Source: Thermohalobaculum sp038534135
GTDB lineage: Bacteria > Pseudomonadota > Alphaproteobacteria > Rhodobacterales > Rhodobacteraceae
DNA length: 64,000 nt
Assembly: GCA_038534135.1 (NCBI GenBank)
Contig: JBCAXJ010000018.1
Location: forward strand, 10,947-74,946
Direction: 5' to 3'
Positions 9,177 to 16,577 of this stretch are shown here, piece by piece (position 1 is the stretch's first letter; each line of letters begins with the position of its first letter). Under the pieces are notes generated by a model. It was not told the origin of the DNA. It made no database searches and worked only from the letters and a program-made list of their open reading frames with translations. Made by a program: the position numbers and the translations under genes.

Positions 9177-10106
9177 ATGAAGGCGACGCGCGCAGTTCAG
9201 AAAATCCTTGCAAACTACGAAGGCGACACACCGGGCGTGAAAGGCAACCTCTGCCGCATGCTGATGAACGGCAAGCTCGGCGGCACCGGAAAGATGATCA
9301 TTCTGCCTGTCGATCAGGGCTTCGAGCACGGCCCTGCCCGATCCTTCGCGCCGAACCCGGATGCCTACGACCCACACTATCACTACCAGTTGGCGATCGA
9401 TGCGGGCCTGAACGCCTACGCGGCCCCGCTCGGCCCGCTCGAGGCCGGCGCGGACACGTTCGCCGGTCAGATCCCGACGATCCTTAAGGTGAACTCGGCC
9501 AACTCGCTGATGTCCGGCACCGCGGGCAAGAACCAGGCGGTCACCGCCAGCGTCGAGGACGCGCTGCGCCTGGGCTGCTCGGCCATCGGGTTCACGGTCT
9601 ATCCCGGCTCGGACATGGCGCTGGACATGTTCGAGGAGATTTCCGAGATGCGCCGCGAAGCGGCGGCACTGGGCATTGCCACGGTCATCTGGTCCTATCC
9701 GCGCGGCGAGGCTGTCACCAAGGACGGCGAGACCGCGATCGATGTCGCAGCCTATGCCGCGCACATCGCCGCCCTGCTGGGTGCGCACATCATCAAGGTC
9801 AAACTGTCGACCGATCACCTGATGCTGAAAGAGGCCAAAAAGGTCTACGAGGACGAGAAGATCGACATCTCGACCCAGGCCGCCCGCGTGGCGGATTGTG
9901 TCAAGTCGGCCTTCGATGGCCGCCGCGTCATCGTCTTCTCGGGCGGCGCCAAGAAGGGCGAGAACTCGGTCTATGACGATGCCCGTGCGATCCGCGACGG
10001 CGGCGGCAACGGCTCGATCATTGGCCGCAACACGTTCCAGCGCCCGCGTGCCGAAGCAATTGCGATGCTGAACCAACTGATCGACATCTACAAAGGCAAG
10101 GCCTGA
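9177..10106 (+). CDS. fbaB: Class I fructose-bisphosphate aldolase (DhnA/FbaB type)
   Basis: A 309-residue Schiff-base aldolase that splits or forms fructose 1,6-bisphosphate. The N-terminal MIILPVDQGFEHGP is a family signature, and IIKVKLSTDHL carries the probable Schiff-base lysine. The phosphate-binding end has VFSGGAKKG and a GGGNGSIIGRNTFQRP segment. AGGAGG at 9164-9170 fixes the start at ATG 9177, seven bases beyond. It is a single gene followed by a strong terminator. It serves glycolysis/gluconeogenesis in the cytoplasm. Confidence 0.93.
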   Translation: MKATRAVQKILANYEGDTPGVKGNLCRMLMNGKLGGTGKMIILPVDQGFEHGPARSFAPNPDAYDPHYHYQLAIDAGLNAYAAPLGPLEAGADTFAGQIPTILKVNSANSLMSGTAGKNQAVTASVEDALRLGCSAIGFTVYPGSDMALDMFEEISEMRREAAALGIATVIWSYPRGEAVTKDGETAIDVAAYAAHIAALLGAHIIKVKLSTDHLMLKEAKKVYEDEKIDISTQAARVADCVKSAFDGRRVIVFSGGAKKGENSVYDDARAIRDGGGNGSIIGRNTFQRPRAEAIAMLNQLIDIYKGKA

Positions 10107-10172
10107 GCTTGTTTTCCGAGCGCGGGTGACCCCGCCCGGAAGTGGATCACCCAAATTCCACGATACGGATGC

Positions 10173-10201
10173 AATGCCGCTTTGAGAGAAGCGGCATTTT
10201 T
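10173..10201 (+). terminator. Rho-independent terminator after the aldolase gene
   Basis: A perfect 10-bp stem (AATGCCGCTT at 10173-10182 with AAGCGGCATT at 10189-10198) and a 6-base loop, running into a short T tract. Confidence 0.85.
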
Positions 10202-10289
10202 CATTGAATTTCACAGATCTGGCCTGCACGCGCCAGCGTAACCGGTACGTGACACAATTTCGTGCACAGAACATCTGAGGAAATTGACA

Positions 10290-10583
10290 ATGACCGATTC
10301 CAAGAAAACAGCTCAGCCGGAAACCATGTCCGACGACGCCCTGGACGCAGCCGCTGGCGGTGGCCTCTTCTCGAAGCTCGGCGAGGGCGTAAACGGACCG
10401 CTCAAGGCTCAGGTCGCTCGCTTTGCATATGACGACGACGGCAATCTGAAGGCCAAGACGCTGATCGCCCAGGCCTCTGGCAGCGGCAACATCGCGGGCG
10501 GCAGCCCGGCGGGGACAGCGACCTACGTCTTTGACGAAGAAATCGACGGCGACTTCGTGCCTGTCACCTACAAGCTTTCCTGA
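10290..10583 (+). CDS. Small protein with a double-glycine leader-like N-terminus
   Basis: A 97-residue acidic, glycine-rich protein. Residues 13-25 read MSDDALDAAAGGG, which closely matches the LSDxELxxxxGG leaders cleaved by peptidase-containing ABC exporters. The part after the glycines is about 72 residues with SGSGNIAGG and no cysteine. GAGG at 10276-10279 fits ATG 10290; an in-frame TTG at 10284 is less likely. No exporter, modification enzyme or immunity gene is adjacent. I do not recognise the family; a secreted peptide is inference. Confidence 0.7.
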   Translation: MTDSKKTAQPETMSDDALDAAAGGGLFSKLGEGVNGPLKAQVARFAYDDDGNLKAKTLIAQASGSGNIAGGSPAGTATYVFDEEIDGDFVPVTYKLS

Positions 10584-11003
10584 TCAGCGGGCGCAGTCCA
10601 GCAAGCGCAGCGTCTCCGGATCCGGCGCACCGTAGAACAGATCGAGGGCGCGCCCGAAAACCTTGGGCGCGTCTGCCGTGTGGCCGAACAGAGTGCAGCA
10701 GGAGCGAAACTTCAGGTCATCGGGTGACCCGAAGATTTCGTGCACCGTCTTCGGATGACCAGCCATCGCAGCGGCGGTACAGTCTTGGAGACGGGGTCCT
10801 AAAATCGGGTGCGCCAGATACGCCTCGGCTTCGGTCATATCGGCGATCCCGTAATACCGTGCCCGGTCGCTGCGGCCGAGCGCCCGCAGTTGCGGGAAAA
10901 TGAACCACATCCAGTGGGTGCGTTTTTCAGCCTGGCCCAGTTCAGCCATGACAGCGTCAATGACCGGTGCCTGGGCCGTCACGAACCGTTCCAGATCATG
11001 CAT
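10584..11003 (-). CDS. DUF1810 family protein
   Basis: A 139-residue protein matching DUF1810, of unknown function. Family landmarks are MHDLERFVTAQ at the start, ELGQAEKRTHWMWFIFPQL, RYYGIADMTEAEAYLAHP and the end region FGSPDDLKFRSCCTLFG. ATG 11003 is chosen because homologues begin with this DLxRF segment; a GTG nine bases upstream is the alternative. Its stop lies back-to-back with that of the convergent double-glycine gene, with no spacer. Confidence 0.88.
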   Translation of the reverse strand: MHDLERFVTAQAPVIDAVMAELGQAEKRTHWMWFIFPQLRALGRSDRARYYGIADMTEAEAYLAHPILGPRLQDCTAAAMAGHPKTVHEIFGSPDDLKFRSCCTLFGHTADAPKVFGRALDLFYGAPDPETLRLLDCAR

Positions 11004-11109
11004 GTGCGCCACTCGCTCTTATACACTATTCTTCCGATTGTAGCACATGTCACAGACTCGCCGACGGTCCCGGGTCATCATCACAACAATTGCAGGAAGG
11101 ATGCTGATC

Positions 11110-11472
11110 ATGACCGAAGCCGCTGCGCCTGATCTCGCAAGTCCCGCAACTGCGAACGCACTCAGCCTGACAGTCTTCGTCATCGGGTCCGCCATCCTCT
11201 ATGCAGGCGCCATGGTCGCAATGAAGTTCTGGGGTCAGGTCTCGCCCACCTTGCTGCTGCTGATCATCGCGTTGATGGTCGGCGGGGGCGTCTGGCTCGA
11301 GATCGGCGCCTTGCAGACCGAGCGCCTGGCGATGGTGTATGTTCTGATCCTGGGTGCGGAATGCATCCTGATCGCGATTGCCTCGGCACTTTGGTTTGGC
11401 GAGACCTTCAGCGCGCGCGAGATCCTGGGCGGCGGCCTGATCGTGCTGGGAACAGCGATCGCCTGGATCTGA
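11110..11472 (+). CDS. Small four-helix membrane protein, SMR/EamA-like
   Basis: About 120 residues with four predicted membrane helices. The end WFGETFSAREILGGGLIVLGTAIAWI resembles the last helix pair of small multidrug resistance and EamA proteins (the ALWFGE..S..E..G...I..G motif). A conserved SMR Glu in the first helix is not obvious, so drug export is not assured. ATG 11110 is nine bases after AGGAAGG (11094-11100). It may be cotranscribed with the cupin gene. Confidence 0.7.
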   Translation: MTEAAAPDLASPATANALSLTVFVIGSAILYAGAMVAMKFWGQVSPTLLLLIIALMVGGGVWLEIGALQTERLAMVYVLILGAECILIAIASALWFGETFSAREILGGGLIVLGTAIAWI

Positions 11473-11517
11473 CGATCCGCGCTTTACGCCTGTTGCGGAA
11501 CCGGGCAGTGTCCGGCG

Positions 11518-11949
11518 ATGGCAAGTGCGAAACAAATCATCCAGACGCTCGGTCTCCAGCCTCATCCCGAAGGCGGTTGGTATGCCGAGACCTGGCGGGC
11601 CAAGGCGTCGGACGGCGAACGCGCGTCCGGAACAGCAATCTATTATCTGCTCGAAGCCGGTGACGTCAGCCACTGGCACCGTGTCGATGCCGCAGAGGTC
11701 TGGCACTGGTATGCGGGAGGGCCGTTGTCGCTCACAGTCTCGCCCAATGGGCATGATGCCGAGGCGATGGTCCTGGGACCGGAACTGAACGCGGGGCAGC
11801 GCCCGCAACGGATCATTCCGGCCGGCTGGTGGCAGACGGCGACGTCCCTGGGTGTCTGGACCCTGGTCGGCTGCACCGTGTCGCCGGGCTTCGAGTTTTC
11901 AGGCTTCGAGATGGCGCCGCCCGATTGGCGCCCGGTGCCGAGGTCGTAG
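11518..11949 (+). CDS. Cupin_5 (DUF985) family protein
   Basis: A 143-residue single cupin. Family landmarks are LGLQPHPEGGWYAETWR, TAIYYLLEAGDVSHWHRVDAAEVWHWYAG and PAGWWQTA. The HWHRVD...EVWHW segment would hold the metal or ligand. DUF985 members are distantly like sugar epimerases; the reaction is unknown. It is on the same strand as the small membrane gene upstream and the ThiE-like gene downstream, with gaps of about 50 bases. Confidence 0.88.
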   Translation: MASAKQIIQTLGLQPHPEGGWYAETWRAKASDGERASGTAIYYLLEAGDVSHWHRVDAAEVWHWYAGGPLSLTVSPNGHDAEAMVLGPELNAGQRPQRIIPAGWWQTATSLGVWTLVGCTVSPGFEFSGFEMAPPDWRPVPRS

Positions 11950-12004
11950 GCCCGCATCGATTCACACTTGCGCATCGTTGGCAGTCAGCGCAGGTACGGC
12001 GACC

Positions 12005-12631
12005 ATGACAGACCTACCCGACTCCCGCCTCTACCTCGTGCTCCCTCAGGTTTTCGAACCGGCTGGGATGGCGACCCGCTTGGCAGATGTCTTCTCGCAC
12101 GTCGCGATCGCGTGCGTCCGGATCGACCTGGGCGCTGCGGACGAGCATTCCTGGACGCAGGCGGTGAACCATGCCATCGGGCCGTGCCATGACGCTGAGG
12201 TGGCCCTGGTCGTGACGGATCACTTTCGGCTCGTCGAACCCTTGGGCCTGGACGGAGTTCACCTCTCGGCCGCTGCCCGCACGCCGGTGCGCGAGGTCCG
12301 CAAGGAACTTGGCCCGGACCGGATCGTCGGAGCCTCCGCGGGCGCGTCGCAGCATCAGGGACTGGTGCTGGCCGAGGCAGGTGCCGACTATGTCAGTTTG
12401 GGACCGGTCGGCGATGCCGGTGCGCTGGGCGATGCGGAGCGTGCCGGGGATGAGCTGTTCCAATGGTGGGCCGAGATGATCGAGACCCCGTGCGTGGCGG
12501 AGGGCGGCGTGACGGTGGAGCATGCTCAACGCCTGTCGCCCTGGACCGATTTCGTGGTTCCCGACCCAGCGATCTGGGATGCGCCGGATGCCCCGGAAAA
12601 GCTGAAGGCGTTCGAGGCGGCACTTCGCTGA
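12005..12631 (+). CDS. Thiamine phosphate synthase-like protein (ThiE/TenI family)
   Basis: A 208-residue TIM-barrel protein. It shows the ThiE/TenI landmarks LDGVHLSAAARTPVREVR, RIVGASAGASQHQGLVLAEA and AGADYVSLGPVG, then VAEGGVTVEHAQ. ThiE joins HMP-PP and THZ-P to make thiamine phosphate. Here the usual GPV(F/Y)xTxTK loop is divergent (GPVGDAGALGD), so it may be a paralogue rather than the main enzyme. No thi genes or TPP riboswitch are near. ATG 12005 follows a weak ribosome site. Confidence 0.75.
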   Translation: MTDLPDSRLYLVLPQVFEPAGMATRLADVFSHVAIACVRIDLGAADEHSWTQAVNHAIGPCHDAEVALVVTDHFRLVEPLGLDGVHLSAAARTPVREVRKELGPDRIVGASAGASQHQGLVLAEAGADYVSLGPVGDAGALGDAERAGDELFQWWAEMIETPCVAEGGVTVEHAQRLSPWTDFVVPDPAIWDAPDAPEKLKAFEAALR

Positions 12632-12766
12632 TCGGCGTCGGGCTGAGGCTGCCAGGCACGCCCGAGTTAACTCGGCTGATTGCTCGCTCGGGTTTAGCCT
12701 GCATTGCAAGCAAAAGACGATTGCCTCCTCGGGCCGGACCGACTATGAGGCCGCGCAAGCCTTTGG

Positions 12767-12842
12767 GCCGGCTTAGCTCAGCTGGTAGAGCAACTGATTT
12801 GTAATCAGTGGGTCGGGGGTTCGAGCCCCTCAGCCGGCACCA
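12767..12842 (+). tRNA. tRNA-Thr (anticodon TGT)
   Basis: A complete cloverleaf: acceptor GCCGGCT with AGCCGGC, D arm AGCTCAGCTGGTAGAGC, anticodon stem CAACTGATTTGTAATCAGTGG with anticodon TGT, T arm GGGGGTTCGAGCCCCT, discriminator A and encoded CCA. Decayed element sequence follows on its 3' side. Confidence 0.97.
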
Positions 12843-12897
12843 ATAAAATCAACGGGTTAGCGAGACTTCAGCCCGACACTGCCCCGCCGTGTCACCA

Positions 12898-13032
12898 CTA
12901 TGTCACCGCGTAGCCGGAATACTTTGACGCCCAATACCATTCAGCCAGCCATTTGCATCTGGACGAATCCCGCTTCCTCTCCGCATGCTTCTTGGGCATG
13001 TGAAGGTATGAATGATGCGGTACGTGTGTTGT
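12898..13032 (-). pseudogene. Possible C-terminal tail of a tyrosine recombinase (remnant)
   Basis: A 45-codon open stretch on the minus strand, with no start codon, ends 56 bases from tRNA-Thr. It contains HSYLHMPKKHAERKRD and then KWLAEWYWASKYSGYAV. The first part is like the Tyr-x-His end of phage-type integrases, where the Tyr is the nucleophile. Only the tail is left and an in-frame stop precedes it. The identification is by pattern only and is weak; the position beside a tRNA supports it. The rest of 12843-13086 holds nothing else I can name. Confidence 0.3.
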
Positions 13033-13086
13033 CTATGTGTTTCGGTGCTTGCGCTAATGTAATCTGGGAAAGTTCATGCAGAGGCG

Positions 13087-13389
13087 GTGAAAATCGTTTG
13101 CGAGTTCGGCTTGAAATCAAACCTCAACGGCAGACACTTGGCAGAGGAAGGCTTCGTTCTCACTTTTCAATATGACACCATCTCAAACGACACCTTTATT
13201 ATTGGCAACCAAGGGCTGTCGCCTGTGCACCTTATTCGGACAGAATGGGGAATGTCGTTTCTTGAGCCTGTCCGCACAGGCGCAGTTCAGACAACTTCGG
13301 TCGATAGCAACATGAACGTCGTGCATTCCCGGCATACCATCATCAATGGTGACCTTGAGCCATCGCAGTATTACGGGCAATGCAAGTAG
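13087..13389 (+). CDS. Hypothetical 100-residue protein in the tRNA-flanked island
   Basis: A protein of about 100 residues with normal-looking composition (FQYDTISNDTFIIGNQG, then HSRHTIINGDLEPSQYYG). It has lower GC and more A/T-ending codons than its surroundings, suggesting acquired DNA. No family is recognised. Start GTG 13087 has AGAGG only a few bases upstream, so the real start may have been lost. Its stop abuts the stop of the convergent HGG-type gene at 13390. It could be a truncated gene. Confidence 0.4.
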   Translation: MKIVCEFGLKSNLNGRHLAEEGFVLTFQYDTISNDTFIIGNQGLSPVHLIRTEWGMSFLEPVRTGAVQTTSVDSNMNVVHSRHTIINGDLEPSQYYGQCK

Positions 13390-13638
13390 CTAAAGGTCAC
13401 CTTTGCAAAGCCGCGCCAACGCATTCACCAGCCGCGTTGCCTCGGTCGCCTCAATCGTCCTGCCACCGTGCCGATACTGACCATGCGCCTTACCGCGCGG
13501 TGCACCGCCACCAGCGCCGTGCATCCGGCAGACATTCCATCCTCGCACGGCAGGCGAGCGGCAGGGCAGCCCCGTGCGCTTGGAATGCGCCGTGCAGCGC
13601 GGTGCGGCCTGAGCACGGTGCAAGGGGTTAGCGTCCAC
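13390..13638 (-). CDS. Phage/ICE-type small HGG-motif protein
   Basis: About 82 residues of a type common in alphaproteobacterial prophages and integrative elements. There are Cys/His motifs PRCTAHSKRTGLPCRSPA and CRMHGAGGGAPRGKAHG, then YRHGGRT and a short helix. The Cys-x-His arrangement suggests a small zinc-binding fold; the function is unknown. GTG 13638 has GGGGAGG just upstream and overlaps the stop of the preceding fragment, as expected for the usual gene pair. The gene seems complete although its partner is truncated. Confidence 0.55.
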   Translation of the reverse strand: MDANPLHRAQAAPRCTAHSKRTGLPCRSPAVRGWNVCRMHGAGGGAPRGKAHGQYRHGGRTIEATEATRLVNALARLCKGDL

Positions 13639-13767
13639 TTTGTTCGCCCCTCCCCCCGGTCTCGACGGTGTCGACAATTGCCTGCCCGCCCGAGTTCACG
13701 GTCACATGCTCCACCGTCACCATCTGCTGGCCACCTTGCCGGTGCTTGCGCAAGGCTTCCATCTGCG
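13628..13767 (-). pseudogene. 3' fragment of a mobile-element protein (GGQAIV tail)
   Basis: About 46 codons remain: QMEALRKHRQGGQQ, then VTVEHVTVNSGGQAIV and a Gly-rich end before TAA at 13628-13630. This tail normally ends a longer element-borne protein and is followed by the HGG-motif gene, as here. The frame runs without a start straight into the 3' end of tRNA-Leu, so the 5' part of the gene has been lost exactly at the tRNA boundary. Confidence 0.5.
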
Positions 13768-14069
13768 TGGTGCGGGCGGTGGGACTTGAACCCACACTTC
13801 CTTTCGGAAAACGGATTTTCGTACCACCTCGGCTTTCGCCGCCCGGCCAGGCCGGTTCGTGGTCTGGACTATCCCTTCACCGTGGCACCTTGGGCGGTGC
13901 TTTAGGTGCTGCCCGTCTAGTCTCTACACCTTCCCGCCTTCGCGGGCTTGGCTCGGGATTGCCATTTCACAGGTTCCCCCGAGTTTGAGCAGTTCTACGT
14001 CGCAGGTTTCCCCACGCGCACTCAATTCATGTCTAAGTCCGTTGCGTCTACCGATTCCGCCACGCCCGC
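13768..14069 (-). tRNA. tRNA-Leu (anticodon TAA) interrupted by a group I intron
   Basis: The 5' exon (14035-14069) starts GCGGGCGTGGCGGAATCGG and ends ACGGACTT. The 3' exon (13819 down to 13771) starts AAAATCCGT, continues with the variable arm TTTCCGAAAGGAAG and the T arm GTGGGTTCAAGTCCCAC, and ends CGCCCGC with discriminator A; CCA is encoded at 13770-13768. Joining the exons gives a 5-bp anticodon stem ACGGA/TCCGT and loop CTTAAAA with anticodon TAA. The intron sits between anticodon bases 1 and 2. The spliced tRNA would be 87 nt with CCA. Confidence 0.93.
13820..14034 (-). ncRNA. Group I intron (IC3-like) inside tRNA-Leu(UAA)
   Basis: A 215-nt insertion with all four conserved core elements in order on the minus strand: P (CTCAAACTCGGGGGAACCT, 13989-13971), Q (AATCCCGAGCCAAGCCC, 13960-13944), R (AAGGTGTAGAGACTAGACGG, 13932-13913) and S (AAGGGATAGTCCA, 13877-13865). 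P7 can form between GACTA in R and TAGTC in S. The exon ends in U, which can form the U.G pair of P1 with GAG in the intron, and the last intron base is G. Peripheral hairpins CCGGCCTGGCCGG and CGGCGAAAGCCG are clear. No endonuclease gene is inside. It is probably self-splicing. Confidence 0.93.
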
Positions 14070-14231
14070 GTGACGACGTCGCTATAGCAATCCACGCCCG
14101 TCGCGCCAAGCAATGTTGAGAGGCCTCTGAGCAGGAGATCACCCCCCACCTGTTTCGGCCAATTGTCAGCACGGCGCAGATCAGGCTAATGTCTCTTTGC
14201 CCTTCCCCCGAACACAGATGATGGTCAAACC

Positions 14232-15044
14232 ATGCTCAGACCGCTCCTTTTCCTTCTCGCGATACTCCTCCACACAGGCGTGGCGCTGCCCGAGGAACCG
14301 GATCCGGTCAAGGCCGGGCGGGATGCGCTGAACGATCGTCGCTTCACCGAGGCCGCAAAGAGCTTTCAGTCCGCATATACGAACGGAGATCCCGAAGGCC
14401 TGTTCTACCTAGGGCGCATGCAGGAACTAGGCCTTGGGACGCAGGCCGATGCTGCAAAGGCCGTAATCATCTATCAAAACGCAGCGCGCGAGGGCAGCGT
14501 TCGCTCGGCCAACCGGCTGGGCCTGCTCCATCTCGACGGGAACGGCGTCCTTCAGGACTTCGAGGCCGCGCGCAGGTTGATCTGTGATGCCGCAGCCAAA
14601 GGCTTGGACAGTGCGCAATTCAATTGTGGGGTCCTGATGGCACAAGGGCGCGGCGGCGAAAGCGATCTTGCAGGCGCCGTGAGTTACTACGCACAGGCAG
14701 CGGAACAAGAACACATCGGCGCCATGAACCTCTACGGACTGGCGCTCTTGCGCGGGAACGGAATCGACGCAGATCCGGCGGCTGCCCGCGGGTGGCTGGA
14801 GAAGACCGCAGCGCAAGGCAATACAATCGGGCTGTTCACGCTCGGGGAGATCCATGAAAAGGGTCTTGGGACCGAGATCGATCTGCAGCAAGCGCACGTC
14901 TACTACAATCTCGCCAGTGCGCGCGGAAACCAGCAGGCTCGACTTGCCCGGCAGCGGATTGAGCAGAGCCTGACACCGAACGAGATCGAGGACGCCCAAG
15001 CGCTTGCTCGGGGATGGGCCCCCGTCCAATCATCGCCCGAGTGA
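14232..15044 (+). CDS. Sel1-repeat (TPR-like) exported protein
   Basis: A 270-residue protein with an N-terminal signal peptide (MLRPLLFLLAILLHTGVALP) and then about six tandem Sel1-like helical repeats, each with the A-xx-G-x-xxGxxYxxG pattern (for example GLFYLGRMQELGLGT, ALLRGNGIDADPAAARGW, TLGEIHEKGLGTEIDLQQA). Such repeats are protein-binding scaffolds in the periplasm or at the surface. It is a single gene. An AT-rich gap follows. Confidence 0.88.
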   Translation: MLRPLLFLLAILLHTGVALPEEPDPVKAGRDALNDRRFTEAAKSFQSAYTNGDPEGLFYLGRMQELGLGTQADAAKAVIIYQNAAREGSVRSANRLGLLHLDGNGVLQDFEAARRLICDAAAKGLDSAQFNCGVLMAQGRGGESDLAGAVSYYAQAAEQEHIGAMNLYGLALLRGNGIDADPAAARGWLEKTAAQGNTIGLFTLGEIHEKGLGTEIDLQQAHVYYNLASARGNQQARLARQRIEQSLTPNEIEDAQALARGWAPVQSSPE

Positions 15045-15481
15045 GCCAGCTCGCCTGATACGAATTCAGACACCATAAATCTTTTTTCCAGAACGCCACA
15101 TTCTTGCATACGAAAATCAGTACTGCGTAAATTAAATTAAATAAAAATTATTGAGAATCCGTCCAGTACTTGAATACTTAAATCCCCCCCCTCAATCAAA
15201 ATCCGTGTGAACACGTCCCGACGAGGTTTACTTCAACAATCCTCCGCATTCGTGCAAAGAAATTTTTCAGCCCTTGCGTCGGTCTCAACATCAAAAAGAA
15301 GACAGGCGCATAATCGACATTAACATAAACGCGGCGCTGCGCGGCGACGACCTAAATAAAGGGCGTCCAAGACGTGACTCCTGGACACCGAAACACATCC
15401 CTGAGAAGATCTGACGCCGCCCCTTGGCGCTGGGTTGTTCCGACCCGATATAGGCTTGGAAGCAGAGTTGGGGACATCCGC
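15045..15481. other. AT-rich intergenic region, no gene seen
   Basis: This 437-base stretch has clearly lower GC than its flanks, especially 15090-15300, with a C7 run at 15184-15190. No open frame with believable codon use and no strong hairpin-plus-T terminator is seen. It probably carries the promoter of the thiopurine methyltransferase gene. Nothing else can be supported. Confidence 0.5.
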
Positions 15482-16123
15482 ATGGACCACGATTTCTGGC
15501 ATTCCCGGTGGGAAGCCAATCAAATCGGCTTTCATCAGCCAAAACCAAATGCATTGATGGAGGCTCATCTCCATCAACTCGCCCTGCCCCAGGATGCCCG
15601 CTTGTTCCTGCCTTTGTGCGGCAAGACGCTGGATATAACGTGGTTTCTGGCGAATGGTTTTCGCGTGGCTGGTGCGGAACTGAGCGAGCTTGCAATCCAA
15701 CAACTGTTCGATGAACTCGATGTGGTTCCTCGGATCGAAACCCTCAGTCATTCGAAGCGCTACAGCGCCCCGCGATTGGAAGTCTTTGTCGGGGACATCT
15801 TCGACCTCGATCGCGCGACTTTGGGTGATATCCACGCGGTCTACGACCGTGCTGCTCTGGTAGCGCTGCCGGACGGCATGCGCACGCGCTACTCACGCCA
15901 TCTAACCGAGATGACGAACGGGGTGCCGCAGTTCCTGCTCACCTTTACCTATGATCAGTCGGCGATGCCGGGGCCGCCATTCTCGATCGAGCCCACTGAG
16001 GTTCACCAGCATTACGACGAGCACTTCGAGGTTACAAAACTCGGGCATGCCGACGTTGCGGGGGGCCTGAAAGGGATCTGCCCGGCAATCGAGACAGCCT
16101 GGCATCTCAAACCAAAGGCCTGA
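15482..16123 (+). CDS. tpm: Thiopurine S-methyltransferase (Tpm/TPMT family)
   Basis: A 213-residue SAM-dependent methyltransferase. The N-terminus MDHDFWHSRWEANQIGFHQ is the bacterial TPMT signature, followed by LFLPLCGKTLDITWFLANG (the SAM-binding loop), VAGAELSELAIQQLF and the second signature AVYDRAALVALP. It methylates aromatic thiols, and bacterial forms also methylate selenium or tellurium compounds. GGGGA lies a few bases before ATG 15482. Nearby genes do not point to tellurite resistance. Confidence 0.93.
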   Translation: MDHDFWHSRWEANQIGFHQPKPNALMEAHLHQLALPQDARLFLPLCGKTLDITWFLANGFRVAGAELSELAIQQLFDELDVVPRIETLSHSKRYSAPRLEVFVGDIFDLDRATLGDIHAVYDRAALVALPDGMRTRYSRHLTEMTNGVPQFLLTFTYDQSAMPGPPFSIEPTEVHQHYDEHFEVTKLGHADVAGGLKGICPAIETAWHLKPKA

Positions 16124-16167
16124 CGCCTAGGCCGGGACCCGCGCCACGCGCGCCAAGTCCGGTTGCC

Positions 16168-16548
16168 TCAACTCTGCTGCGGCGGCGTCATGATCCCGCA
16201 GATTGCCTTGCCCGGATCCATGATCATCGCAATCCGGCCAACGCCCGGCACATCAAAAGGTTCCCGTACCACTGTGCCGCCGATACCTGCGACCTTGGCC
16301 ACCTCCGCATCCACATCGGCGACCTCGAGATATGTCATCCAATGCGGTGAGATCTCGTGATCCGCCGGGATCTGATCAACACCCATGATACCCGCGACCG
16401 GTTGCTCGCCAACCATACAGACATTGTATGAGCCGTTCGGCATTGGCATCTCGTTGATTGTCCAGCCGCAGATCTCGCTGAAGAACTTCTTCGATCCTGC
16501 AACGTCTGAGCTGACGAGTTCCGACCAGTGAACGTTTCCATGTGCCAT
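16168..16548 (-). CDS. VOC (glyoxalase/bleomycin-resistance fold) protein
   Basis: A 126-residue protein of the vicinal oxygen chelate superfamily: N-terminal WSELVSSDVAGSKKFFSEICGW, central PHWMTYLEVADVDAEVAKV, C-terminal PGVGRIAMIMDPGKAICGI. The two beta-alpha-beta modules are plain. The substrate is unknown. It is the last gene of a four-gene minus-strand run (ArsR, SRPBCC, DUF899, VOC), an association that often forms an ArsR-controlled unit. Confidence 0.85.
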   Translation of the reverse strand: MAHGNVHWSELVSSDVAGSKKFFSEICGWTINEMPMPNGSYNVCMVGEQPVAGIMGVDQIPADHEISPHWMTYLEVADVDAEVAKVAGIGGTVVREPFDVPGVGRIAMIMDPGKAICGIMTPPQQS

Positions 16549-16577
16549 TGTTTTCTCCTGTCAGTTGGAAACTTCAT

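Noticed and set aside
12767..12842. A second copy of the tRNA-Thr 3' end as an att repeat
   Set aside because: I looked for a direct repeat of the tRNA 3' end within the island and saw none, so no attachment-site pair is claimed.
13668..14119. Plus-strand frames across the tRNA-Leu region
   Set aside because: They cross a structural RNA gene and its intron on the other strand; the protein sequence has no meaning there.
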